Of a stretch of 64,000 nucleotides of DNA, positions 51,458-60,151 are shown piece after piece. The position numbers and the translations under genes were made by a program. The stretch is from JAGLOK01 sp963675575 (GTDB lineage Bacteria > Bacillota > Clostridia > Christensenellales > UMGS416): contig OY776378.1 of the NCBI GenBank assembly GCA_963675575.1, positions 434,001-498,000 of the forward strand. The letters run 5' to 3'. A model generated the notes under the pieces. It did not search any database. It saw only the letters and a program-made list of their open reading frames with translations, and had not been told where the DNA came from. Numbering within the stretch: position 1 is the first letter of the stretch; each line of letters opens with the position of its first letter.

Positions 51458-53277
51458 TGAAAAGAACTAAACAAAACCAGAATCCGGTTAATCCGGCACT
51501 ACTTAATATAGTTACTCCGATGGGCTTAGAGTTCAAAAGAACACAAATCAATATTGGCGAATTTACAGGCAAGATATATGGGGTTATAAAATACCCACCA
51601 ACTGTTGATGTGGGTTGGCTATCTAAAGTATCAAACACTCCGGGAACGATTATTTCACAAACATTCATTCCGGCTGATAATACATTACTTGTTGAAAGCA
51701 TTTCAAAGAATATTATGCAAAACAGAAGTATTGTGGAATCAACCCGTGACCCACTGACACAAAAAAGAGCAGAGCGTGGTGTTGAAGATGGTGAAAGAAT
51801 ACTGACACAGATAGATCAAAATGGAGAAACAGTAGGGCATATGACAAACCTAGTGATGCCTATTGATAATGACAACAAGCGATTTGAGAAACTTTGCAGA
51901 CGTATTGAGGGTCTGTACTCTTCTATCAGATGTAAGATAAGACCGTTACCTAATCTGCAGAAGGAAGCATTCAAAATGTTATCACCTTATCATGTGCCAC
52001 AGCAGCAGATAATAGAAGTCACACAACGTATAGTACCATTATCTACTTTCGTAGGTGGATTTCCTTTTGCTAGCAGTGGGTATAATGACGGCGAGGGTAT
52101 GTGGTTTGCAATGGATGCTCATGGTGGAATGATCGTACTTGATTTATGGAAACGTGGCGGGGATAGAACAAACTCGAATATTGTAATACTAGGTCATTCA
52201 GGACAAGGCAAGTCGACAACAATCAAGAATATCATACTATCAGAGTATATGATGGGTACGAAAATTATAATTTGCGACCCTGAGCGCGAATATAAAGACC
52301 TTTGTCACAATCTGAACGGTGATTGGATAAATTGCGGCGGTGGCACAGGTGGAAGGGTTAATCCTTTGCAAGTAAAACCTGCACCGACAGATGACGATGA
52401 TGAGCAGGACAAGCTATATACAGATGAAGGTAACGGTATGGGTGACTTAGCACTGCACATGAAGACATTGGATATATTCTTTAATCTATATTTACCTACA
52501 CTTACAGATATTCAAAAAGCATTGCTTAAGGATTGTTTGATTGAGCTTTATACCAGCTTCGATATTATATGGGATACAGATGTATCAAAACTTTCAAGTG
52601 AAGATTTCCCGACATTTACTCACTTATTTGAACTCATTAATAAGAAAGCAAAGATGAATAAGAATAAAATAGAATATGAAATCCTATCTGCATTGCTTCG
52701 AGATATTGCTGTCGGCAGTGATTCTTTCCTTTGGAATGGTACAACTACACTTAAAGCGAACTCAAAAGTTATCTGCCTTGATACACATGATTTGCAGAAT
52801 ACTGAAGACAAGATAAAGAGAACACAATATTTCAATATCCTTGGCTGGGCCTGGGAGCAGATGAGCCGAGACAGGACGGAGAAAGTATTATTAATCGCAG
52901 ATGAAGCATATCTTATGATTGACCCGAATGTACCACAATCACTTGTCTTTTTAAGGAATGTGGCCAAGCGTGCCAGAAAATATGAATCCGGAATCGCTAT
53001 CATATCACACAGCCTTGTTGATTTTCTTGATCCATCGGTTCGTATGTATGGCCAGCCGCTGCTTGATATGCCGTCATATAAGATAATCATGGGTTGTGAT
53101 GGAAGGGATTTAGAAGACATTATTACATTGTATCACTTAACCGACAGTGAGCAGGAGCTTGTATATTCTAAAAGACGAGGACATGCGCTTTGCATGATAG
53201 GCTCAAAACGACTTCATATTTGGTTTCTTGTGCCGGAATATAAGATGGCCTTGATTGGCAGAGGTGGCGGTAGATAA
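51457..53277 (+). CDS. virB4: VirB4-type conjugation ATPase
   Basis: The motor ATPase that assembles or powers the type IV secretion channel; 606 residues. Walker A is ILGHSGQGKSTTIKN (about 245), followed by IICDPEREYKDL. Walker B is VLLIADEAYLMID (about 478), then SLVFLRNVAKRARKYESGIAIISHS, the HerA/VirB4-type signature (split pattern), and the end region YKIIMGCDGRDLEDI. The motif set is complete and the frame is intact. It starts in TAATG overlap with the preceding gene. Confidence 0.93.
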   Translation: MKRTKQNQNPVNPALLNIVTPMGLEFKRTQINIGEFTGKIYGVIKYPPTVDVGWLSKVSNTPGTIISQTFIPADNTLLVESISKNIMQNRSIVESTRDPLTQKRAERGVEDGERILTQIDQNGETVGHMTNLVMPIDNDNKRFEKLCRRIEGLYSSIRCKIRPLPNLQKEAFKMLSPYHVPQQQIIEVTQRIVPLSTFVGGFPFASSGYNDGEGMWFAMDAHGGMIVLDLWKRGGDRTNSNIVILGHSGQGKSTTIKNIILSEYMMGTKIIICDPEREYKDLCHNLNGDWINCGGGTGGRVNPLQVKPAPTDDDDEQDKLYTDEGNGMGDLALHMKTLDIFFNLYLPTLTDIQKALLKDCLIELYTSFDIIWDTDVSKLSSEDFPTFTHLFELINKKAKMNKNKIEYEILSALLRDIAVGSDSFLWNGTTTLKANSKVICLDTHDLQNTEDKIKRTQYFNILGWAWEQMSRDRTEKVLLIADEAYLMIDPNVPQSLVFLRNVAKRARKYESGIAIISHSLVDFLDPSVRMYGQPLLDMPSYKIIMGCDGRDLEDIITLYHLTDSEQELVYSKRRGHALCMIGSKRLHIWFLVPEYKMALIGRGGGR

Positions 53278-53352
53278 AAAAACGTGCTCAAATTTGCAAT
53301 ACATATTTAAAGCTTATATGATAAAAATATCAAAATGATTGGAGTATATAAA

Positions 53353-53541
53353 ATGAATAAATGGCTGTTTAGATTGTATATAGTGTTTATTTTCCTTGGC
53401 GCAATGATGATTACTGCATGGAGAAGTTTTGCGCCCGTAATGCTTCCAATGGGAATAGGCATACTTGCTTTGAGCATATTCCTGATTCTTTGGGAGGGTA
53501 CACCAAAAGGAAGACTAAAAGGATTGCGAAGAAAAAGGTAA
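53353..53541 (+). CDS. Small membrane protein
   Basis: A 62-residue protein with two hydrophobic segments (about 5-22 and 29-46) and a strongly basic tail (KGRLKGLRRKR), which by the positive-inside rule faces the cytoplasm. TTGGAG stands 8 bases before ATG 53353. It is the last gene before a long hairpin and is probably the end of the VirB6-VirB4 operon. Function unknown. Confidence 0.6.
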   Translation: MNKWLFRLYIVFIFLGAMMITAWRSFAPVMLPMGIGILALSIFLILWEGTPKGRLKGLRRKR

Positions 53542-53557
53542 CGGAAAAATATAAATT

Positions 53558-53599
53558 CACAACAAAGCACATGCTGACTTAAGTGTGTGCTTTGTTGTG
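53558..53599. terminator. 14-bp hairpin at end of secretion operon
   Basis: CACAACAAAGCACA (53558-53571) and TGTGCTTTGTTGTG (53586-53599) form a perfect 14-bp stem with a 14-base loop. The loop also contains the palindrome CTTAAG. There is no T-run after it, so termination would be inefficient or factor-dependent. Confidence 0.6.
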
Positions 53600-53654
53600 C
53601 AGAATAGATATAGGAGTAAAACAGTCAGCAATAAAAAGTAAATAAAAATAAATA

Positions 53655-53684
53655 TTGACAATTAGAGACCCGTTATGTTACAAT
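53655..53684 (+). promoter_or_regulatory. Promoter upstream of secreted DNRLRE protein
   Basis: TTGACA at 53655-53660 is followed after 17 bases by TTACAAT. The -35 is perfect and the -10 partly matches. It would start a transcript with a leader of about 300 bases before the gene at 53993. Confidence 0.5.
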
Positions 53685-53874
53685 TCGGTTAAGAAAGAAT
53701 AACATATATATTATGAGTAGCACATATAAGCATATTTACAGATAGATTTTACTTTGAGGTAGGGGAATAAAAACAGAATATTTGTTTAGACTTAGTCAGC
53801 TTTGCTTTAGGTATAAGAAAAGCTGTTATAAGAAAAATTTGCAAAGGTGGTGATGCTTAATGAAAGAATAAAAA

Positions 53875-53938
53875 GTCCTTACAAAACCTAGGCGCGAACC
53901 TATCGCCTTGAGTCAGCGATGAACGGCAGAGTAAGGAC
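53875..53938 (+). ncRNA. Unidentified structured leader RNA
   Basis: GTCCTTAC (53875-53882) and GTAAGGAC (53931-53938) close a 64-base unit. Inside, AGGCG (53890-53894) pairs with CGCCT (53904-53908) around the loop CGAACCTAT, followed by a GC-richer stretch AGTCAGCGATGAACGGCAGA that is unlike the AT-rich surroundings. A closed multi-helix unit between a promoter and a secreted-protein gene looks like a riboswitch or cis-acting RNA. I compared it from memory with c-di-GMP, SAM, TPP, preQ1, ZTP and guanidine classes and found no match. Confidence 0.5.
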
Positions 53939-53992
53939 ACAAAAATTATATCATGAAATGGCTCAAATATCTATATTGAAAGGATTTTTGAA

Positions 53993-56932
53993 ATGTTAAA
54001 AATTAAAAAAATAATAATAGTAGCTGTAGTATGTAGTTTGTTACTTAGTATACAAACAACGACTTTTGCTACATCAGACAATACAGAAACAGCAACTATA
54101 GTGAAAGAAATTACAGAGGAAAGAACTGACTTTAGTAAAACTTATCTACTTTCTAATGGATTAAAACAATGTGAAATATTTTCTAATAGAATTCACTATA
54201 AAGATAATAGAGAAAATTATCAGGAAATAAACATTGAGGCAAAGAATATAGATTCCTTAAAAAATAATGGATATTCTTTAAAAAATACTAGTAATGATTG
54301 GCAAGTTTTTTTTGGTGATAAAGGTTCTTCAGAATCAATGGTGAGAATAGAAAAAGATGAATATTCTATTGATATGTCTATGATTTGTGATACTAAGGAT
54401 ATGAAGGCTACCAAAGGTAATAATATTACAAATCGTGAATCTGGAAGTTATGAGAAATTCGCAGACAATCCAACAGCAGTACTATATGAAAACGCTTATA
54501 ATAATGTAAGTTTAGCTTATGAAATAAGAGAAGATTATCTAAAAGAATATCTAGTTTTAGAAGATATTCCAAATACTAATGAGTACAAATTTGATATTGA
54601 GGTATCTGGGGTATCACTTTTATTGAAAGATAATACACTATATTATAATGACAATAAAACAAATGAAACAATATTCCACACTGACAATTTATTTATGGAA
54701 GATTGTAATGGTAACTATAGCAATAAAATTGTAATGGGATTAGCTGAAATATCTGAAGGAAAGTATGAATTAACTCTAACTATAGACAATTCATTTCTTA
54801 CTGATAAAGATACAGTGTATCCAGTATATGTTGATCCTACTGTTGTAATAACAGGTTCAGCTAGTACTTATGATACGTTTGTAAGCAGTTCTAGACCTAC
54901 TACTAGATATTACCTGGATGAAAAGTTAAGAACAGGTAGAGACGAAACAATATATTACGAAAAAAGGAGAATATATGTATATTTTGTAGTCCCAAGTGTT
55001 GTATATAACAATACTATAGAGAATGCAACAATATCATTATTAGAGAATTCTCGTGAAGGGTCAACAAATGTAAGAGCTTTTAGATTGACCTCTAGCTGGC
55101 CAGGCTCATCTGCGATATATTGGAATAATGTTCCTTCTTCTGTTAGTTTAAGTTCAACAGCTTTGACAGATAGAAGTAGTGTAGGAGCTTATTATGCAAA
55201 TGATTGGTGTAATATTGACGTAACTGATATGGTTTCATCATGCACAAATGGTTCAAACACTTATTGCGGATTCCTTATAAAAGATGATGTTGAAAATAAT
55301 TATAACGTATGGACCACTTGGTATTCTTCGGATTACTCGTTAAGTTATAAACGCCCAAGAATGACAATTACTTATGATGAATCATCAACATATACAACTA
55401 GAGAAGTAATCGGTGTTTACGGTGGAAACTATAGTGCTGATGATGCGGAAGTATATGTTAGTGAATTTGCAGAATCTCCCCATAATTACCAAGATGCCTA
55501 TTATGAGTATCAAGATAGCAACCCAGATAGATTGATTCAAGCTGGTGAATATGATGTTCTTTATTGGTCTGGTCATGGAAGCAGATATAACCTACTGTCT
55601 TATGGATACAATTATGAAGGAGCAAGTAATGGACAATGGTTTAATTGGAAGGATAAACTAAATATACCTAGTTCCTCATCGTTTAATAGCACTGTAAAAT
55701 GGAATAGTAGTTTAGGTTTAAGATTTGTTACTTTGGCAGCCTGCTATCAGATGAGTACGAGCTATGATAATGACAGACTATGGTGGGCAAGGGCAATGTT
55801 GGGAAGCACAAATCCGGTAAACAATATTGTAGGCTATGCTCAATCTGGGCCATCAAGCCCAGCAGACGATAATGTAGTAGAATACATGCTATATAGTTCT
55901 ACACCATATATGGATAATAGTTCTTTTAGTTTTATAGAAGCATGGCTAGAAGCAAACGATGATGCTGGCTTGATAAGTAGAGATCCAGGTGCTTTATATC
56001 ATGCTAGTGCAGTTAATGCAAAACCGTGGGGATTTAATGGTGCTTCATCGCCAACAATAAATACAGGGATTTCTCCTACAATTATGTATACTGAATACAA
56101 TTCAATACCAATTCAGGTAGGTCTCTCGAAATCCTCATTGATTTCACTATCCAACAACACAGTGGATTCTTATAGTATAAATATGAGTAGTATAAAAAAT
56201 GAATCAAACAATATTGTGCAGCTTTCGGACACTTTGTATCCTATTATTCAAAGAATTGATAACAATGAAGTAGTAAACAATGTGAAAAGTGAAATTCTCA
56301 AGAATGATTACGATGCACTAAAAGTAAATGATATTAATCAATATGCTTTAGACAAAAGTAATATAGAACAACTCATATTGTTTTATGATACCGATAATAA
56401 AGAAATTGAAATGTCAAAAGAAGGTTTAGAATATTACACTCAAATCGAAGAATATGTAAAGAAATATTTTGACATCAATAAACTTGCTTTGTATGAAAAA
56501 GTAAAAAGAACTGTATGTGATATTGATTTAGAAACAGGAGATTCCTTAAATCAAAAAACTGTATCTCAGGCACTTACATATGCATATGTTATTAACAAAT
56601 TACCTATTAGTCCATATTGCAATAATGAGTTCTTACGGGTGAGAGTTAATTCTCAAGGAATGGAAAAAGTATATTACAATCAATCGTCCTATCAAAGCAC
56701 AAAATCTGTTTCAAGTTTAATAAGCTATGAAGAAGCATTAATTACTTTAACAAAATATCAGAAGGAAAATCCAGATATTGATTTAGAAAGTGAAGCTGTG
56801 ATAGAAATAGCACAACTAGTATATAGTAATGCGCTGATGGACTCGAAAGATATGTATGCTCCAGTTTGGGAGTTCGTACTTGATAATGGTCAAGTATTTC
56901 ATATCTCTGACAAAGGTATAGTGGAAAAATAA
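53993..56932 (+). CDS. Secreted DNRLRE-domain protein with caspase-fold (clan CD) motif
   Basis: A 979-residue exported protein. The signal peptide ends near TFA (residue 26). An N-terminal beta-rich part is followed by a DNRLRE-type domain (about 280-460: ASTYDTFVSSSRPTTRYY, LRTGRDE, AIYWNNVPSS, WCNIDVTDMV). Next comes a domain with DVLYWSGHGSR (His about 527) and FVTLAACYQM (Cys about 583), the His-Gly and Ala-Ala-Cys arrangement of clan CD cysteine peptidases (gingipain/caspase/CHAT type). The last 250 residues are helical. No sorting signal is seen. It may cut a surface or host protein; peptidase activity is inferred from two motifs only. GAAAGGA supports the start. Confidence 0.65.
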   Translation: MLKIKKIIIVAVVCSLLLSIQTTTFATSDNTETATIVKEITEERTDFSKTYLLSNGLKQCEIFSNRIHYKDNRENYQEINIEAKNIDSLKNNGYSLKNTSNDWQVFFGDKGSSESMVRIEKDEYSIDMSMICDTKDMKATKGNNITNRESGSYEKFADNPTAVLYENAYNNVSLAYEIREDYLKEYLVLEDIPNTNEYKFDIEVSGVSLLLKDNTLYYNDNKTNETIFHTDNLFMEDCNGNYSNKIVMGLAEISEGKYELTLTIDNSFLTDKDTVYPVYVDPTVVITGSASTYDTFVSSSRPTTRYYLDEKLRTGRDETIYYEKRRIYVYFVVPSVVYNNTIENATISLLENSREGSTNVRAFRLTSSWPGSSAIYWNNVPSSVSLSSTALTDRSSVGAYYANDWCNIDVTDMVSSCTNGSNTYCGFLIKDDVENNYNVWTTWYSSDYSLSYKRPRMTITYDESSTYTTREVIGVYGGNYSADDAEVYVSEFAESPHNYQDAYYEYQDSNPDRLIQAGEYDVLYWSGHGSRYNLLSYGYNYEGASNGQWFNWKDKLNIPSSSSFNSTVKWNSSLGLRFVTLAACYQMSTSYDNDRLWWARAMLGSTNPVNNIVGYAQSGPSSPADDNVVEYMLYSSTPYMDNSSFSFIEAWLEANDDAGLISRDPGALYHASAVNAKPWGFNGASSPTINTGISPTIMYTEYNSIPIQVGLSKSSLISLSNNTVDSYSINMSSIKNESNNIVQLSDTLYPIIQRIDNNEVVNNVKSEILKNDYDALKVNDINQYALDKSNIEQLILFYDTDNKEIEMSKEGLEYYTQIEEYVKKYFDINKLALYEKVKRTVCDIDLETGDSLNQKTVSQALTYAYVINKLPISPYCNNEFLRVRVNSQGMEKVYYNQSSYQSTKSVSSLISYEEALITLTKYQKENPDIDLESEAVIEIAQLVYSNALMDSKDMYAPVWEFVLDNGQVFHISDKGIVEK

Positions 56933-56959
56933 TTAGTAAAGTGAAATAAAGAAAAGGAC

Positions 56960-56995
56960 ATACACAAGCACTATTATGGAACGGTGCTTGTGTAT
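56960..56995. terminator. Hairpin after the DNRLRE/caspase-fold gene
   Basis: ATACACAAGCAC (56960-56971) and GTGCTTGTGTAT (56984-56995) form a perfect 12-bp stem with a 12-base loop, 27 bases after the stop codon. It has no T-run on this strand; an A-run follows. Confidence 0.55.
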
Positions 56996-57058
56996 AAAAA
57001 TAATAAATTGTGAAGCCTAAATTTTAGATTAATGAAGATGTGATTGAAAGGAGTTAGA

Positions 57059-58510
57059 ATGAATAAATTACAATTAGTTAAAAATAGTTTTTTCACGCAT
57101 GGGTTATTATTAATATGCAGTGTAGTTATCCTATCTTTTTGCATATCAGGGTGTCAAGATAAATTGGGGGAAATTACTATTGAGGAATTGACACAAGAAA
57201 ATGATGTTTCAGAAACATCACAGATTGAATCGTTAGAAATTTCCCCAAATATAACACCACAACAAACTCAACTTAAGGCAACGGCAAGCGTAACAGAGAC
57301 TAGAACTGAATATATTGAATCAGGGAGCTTTAGTGAAATTGTTGGCTCAGATTTTATGGAGAATATAAGTGATATTGAAGTTATTGATGTTAAAGAAGGA
57401 GTACTTCTAGATGCATCTTTTGATGAACTTATTAGTAGTAATTTAATAGAGTTGACTAATATGATTTTTTTCCATGCTCCTGAAAACGGTGTAGTAAATG
57501 GCGTAGAACTTTTATATCAAACAAGTATTACAGATGGTAATAAAAAATACTTTATTGATATTTATGATAATGAAGATGGATATTCTGTAGGTTTAAATAA
57601 TAATTGGGAAACAAGAGAAGATGAGAAAGTTATAGAAGATATATTGGTGATATTAGATAGTTATCCTAAAAAATCTAAATCAAACAATTCGGATAATTTG
57701 TCAGATAATGAAGTACTTGAACATTTTGATGAAATGTTACTAAAAAGTAAAACTGATATTCCAATTGAGATAAAATCAGGCAGGTATTATATCTCCTCAG
57801 AGCAGTTCAAGCTAGAACACTGGGGTAATGACTTTTTAGAAATAAACGCATATCAAGAAGTGGATTTTACTATTGAGCAGTTAAATCAAATACTTTCGAA
57901 AATTGAGATTTACAATATGGACTCATCATCTCCTGCTGCAAGTGTTGTTTCTTCTGATGTAATAATAAATGCAGAGTTTATTGTGGATGCAACATATGAT
58001 GGTTATAAAATAGATATTGCTGCAGACGATACATCTATATATCTAAGATCCAAATTTTATAATAATCATTATGCTATCAAAATCGACAATCAAAAACTGT
58101 ATAGGGAGTATATTAATTCGATTGATAGCAATGTTAAAAAGTTTATCCTTGAGGATATATCTGAAATTGAATATATTTCATTGTTTTATGTAAAAGAACA
58201 TGATAAGAAGGACTATCCTGTAAATGGGCGTCTGAGTGAGCTTAAAATAACTGATAAAAAGCTTATTTCCGAAATAAAAGATGCAATTATAAATAACTCT
58301 TCGCCCACAAGCCCTTATAAATGCCGTGAGGATGCGGACTTGATATTACATACAAAAAGCGGCGAGATGTACATTAAAATGAAGTACCTAGTTGCAAGAG
58401 AAGGGGAAGAACTTGAATGGCTAATAACAGAGCCTACGATAATAGTAGAGGGATATTTTTGGTACGAATGCCCTGAATTATACAGTATTATGAGTGAGTA
58501 TTTGAATTGA
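57059..58510 (+). CDS. Putative lipoprotein
   Basis: A 483-residue predicted lipoprotein of unknown function. The signal peptide has the lipobox ISGC (Cys about 34), followed by a Thr/Gln/Ser-rich linker (ITPQQTQLKATASVTETRTE) and a long acidic mature part without recognised motifs. AAAGGAGTTAGA is directly before ATG 57059; an ATG five codons earlier overlaps this site. It follows the DNRLRE/caspase-fold gene and may be co-expressed, possibly as an accessory or protective surface protein. Confidence 0.65.
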   Translation: MNKLQLVKNSFFTHGLLLICSVVILSFCISGCQDKLGEITIEELTQENDVSETSQIESLEISPNITPQQTQLKATASVTETRTEYIESGSFSEIVGSDFMENISDIEVIDVKEGVLLDASFDELISSNLIELTNMIFFHAPENGVVNGVELLYQTSITDGNKKYFIDIYDNEDGYSVGLNNNWETREDEKVIEDILVILDSYPKKSKSNNSDNLSDNEVLEHFDEMLLKSKTDIPIEIKSGRYYISSEQFKLEHWGNDFLEINAYQEVDFTIEQLNQILSKIEIYNMDSSSPAASVVSSDVIINAEFIVDATYDGYKIDIAADDTSIYLRSKFYNNHYAIKIDNQKLYREYINSIDSNVKKFILEDISEIEYISLFYVKEHDKKDYPVNGRLSELKITDKKLISEIKDAIINNSSPTSPYKCREDADLILHTKSGEMYIKMKYLVAREGEELEWLITEPTIIVEGYFWYECPELYSIMSEYLN

Positions 58511-58577
58511 TAGCTTGCAATAATAATAAATAATTTTTTAGTAAAAAGGTAAAATCAACAAATATTATAATTGATTT

Positions 58578-58608
58578 AAAGCGTATGCAGTATAGCATGC
58601 GCTTTTTT
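58578..58608 (+). promoter_or_regulatory. Terminator-like hairpin leader before the wall-hydrolase gene
   Basis: AAAGCGTATGC (58578-58588) pairs with GCATGCGCTTT (58595-58605; one G-T pair) around AGTATA and runs into a T-run. The ribosome binding site AGGAGG of the next gene follows within 10 bases, with no room for a promoter. The tail motif differs from the other leaders but the arrangement is the same. Confidence 0.65.
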
Positions 58609-58631
58609 GATGTTTAGGAGGTTTTTTTGAC

Positions 58632-59954
58632 ATGGCAATAGATCCAGCCACAGCAAAAGCGATAATAGCAGTCGCTAAAAAGATTCTGACTGATAAAAAA
58701 ACAAGGCAAAAAATATTAATTGTCTTATCAATCCCATTAGTATTAATTCTGATTATAATATCTTCACCATTTGCGATACTTTTTGGCACAACAGCTGAAA
58801 CAGTAGATGATGCAGGAATACCAGTGATTGAGATCATGTATGAGCTGCACAATGAATTGATAGGGAAGATTCAAGCTGAAAAAGATGTGGGGAGCGATAT
58901 AAACGAAGTGCAAGTAATCTACATGTGTAGTGAGGGCGAAGCGATTGACAATTCAGGTCATGTGCTAGCCCTCTTTTCAATTGATAATAATATGATAGAA
59001 ACTCAAGATGCACAGCAGGTTGCAAGCCTTACAGGAACACAGGTTGAAGAGTTGCAGGATTTGTATTGGAATATGAACGAAATATCTTCCGAGATAAAAA
59101 TCATAGAATGGAATGACGAAGAATATCCGCTTCCGATTCCAACACCGACAATGGTACCAAAACCCACGAATACTCCTAAATATACACCTAAACCGTCAAG
59201 CGCTATTAAAGTTACACCTACAATAACACCTACTCCGGAGCCATACAGAATTAAGCATGTCTATATTACATGCCTTTCATATGAAGATGTACTCTCTGAG
59301 TATAATTTTAGCGCGAATCAAATATTGGTATTGGAAGAAATGATGAGCGGTGAATATGCTGCTCTGCTTTCAAATATAGGAGGAAATGTTGCAACACTTT
59401 CTGTGGAAGAGATTGCAGAGATATTATCAGACATTCCATCAGGTATATATCTTAAAGCGGTAAATATACCGACAACAGCAAAATTGCTCATAGGCAAAGT
59501 GAGTTATTTCTGGGGAGGAAAGTATAAAAATATAGGCATAAATCCCGAGTGGGGAAAAGATAGACTTGTAACAAGCTCGGGAAGTGCAACAACGGGCACC
59601 TATAGACCATATGGACTTGATTGCAGCGGATATACATCTTGGGTATTCATAAACGCTGGATTTTCAAAGGATGTGATATCAAACTATTTTGGTTGTGGGA
59701 CACACACACAATGGGATTATTCCGTACCAATTACTATGATGACGGCTAAAATAGGGGACTTGGCATTCCGTACAATTCCTGGTTCTGGAATAAATCATGT
59801 TGGAATAGTTGTAGGCTTTGATACTGAGGACAAACCACTGGTTGCACATTGTTCATCAAGTAGTAATGGCGTAGTAATTACTCCTTTTTCACCAACATTT
59901 AAATATTTGCGACGGCCGGTTATATTACTAACAGAAAGTGAGGGCAATCCATGA
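58632..59954 (+). CDS. NlpC/P60 peptidoglycan hydrolase of the secretion system
   Basis: A 440-residue wall hydrolase that would open the peptidoglycan for the conjugation channel (VirB1/CwlT-like role). It has an N-terminal membrane segment (about 30-58), a Pro/Thr-rich linker (about 170-205, PIPTPTMVPKPTNTPKYTPK) and a C-terminal NlpC/P60 domain with catalytic Cys in YGLDCSGYTSWVF (about 330) and His in INHVGIVVGF (about 389). A preceding helical segment may mediate substrate contact. Unlike many CwlT-like proteins no separate lysozyme-type domain is seen. The start ATG follows AGGAGGTTTTTTTGAC. Confidence 0.85.
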   Translation: MAIDPATAKAIIAVAKKILTDKKTRQKILIVLSIPLVLILIIISSPFAILFGTTAETVDDAGIPVIEIMYELHNELIGKIQAEKDVGSDINEVQVIYMCSEGEAIDNSGHVLALFSIDNNMIETQDAQQVASLTGTQVEELQDLYWNMNEISSEIKIIEWNDEEYPLPIPTPTMVPKPTNTPKYTPKPSSAIKVTPTITPTPEPYRIKHVYITCLSYEDVLSEYNFSANQILVLEEMMSGEYAALLSNIGGNVATLSVEEIAEILSDIPSGIYLKAVNIPTTAKLLIGKVSYFWGGKYKNIGINPEWGKDRLVTSSGSATTGTYRPYGLDCSGYTSWVFINAGFSKDVISNYFGCGTHTQWDYSVPITMMTAKIGDLAFRTIPGSGINHVGIVVGFDTEDKPLVAHCSSSSNGVVITPFSPTFKYLRRPVILLTESEGNP

Positions 59955-60151
59955 ATAAGCAAAAAAACATGATAGAGATATTAATCTATCTAGTGGTACT
60001 AATAGTAGGAATAGTGCTTCTGGTAAAAGGATATCATAAAAAAGATTTTGACATATTCCCTAATAAAAATCCATTACCTGAAACCACAAATGAAGCTCAT
60101 ATACCGGACGAAGAGGTTACATATGATTATAGCTTTACGGAGGATGAATAA
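59951..60151 (+). CDS. Small membrane protein
   Basis: A 66-residue protein with a single membrane segment (about 8-28) and an acidic C-terminus (EAHIPDEEVTYDYSFTEDE). It overlaps the NlpC/P60 gene by 4 bases and the following ATPase gene by 1 base, so it is a secretion-operon component. Function unknown. Confidence 0.7.
   Translation: MNKQKNMIEILIYLVVLIVGIVLLVKGYHKKDFDIFPNKNPLPETTNEAHIPDEEVTYDYSFTEDE

Noticed and set aside
50813..53277. A recently broken virB4 gene (two frames in TAATG overlap)
   Set aside because: The second frame still contains its own N-terminal part and a start codon with coupled overlap, so two cooperating proteins are more likely than a frameshift.
53875..53938. Assignment of the structured RNA to the c-di-GMP, SAM or guanidine riboswitch classes
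   Set aside because: The conserved core bases of those classes as I know them are not present.
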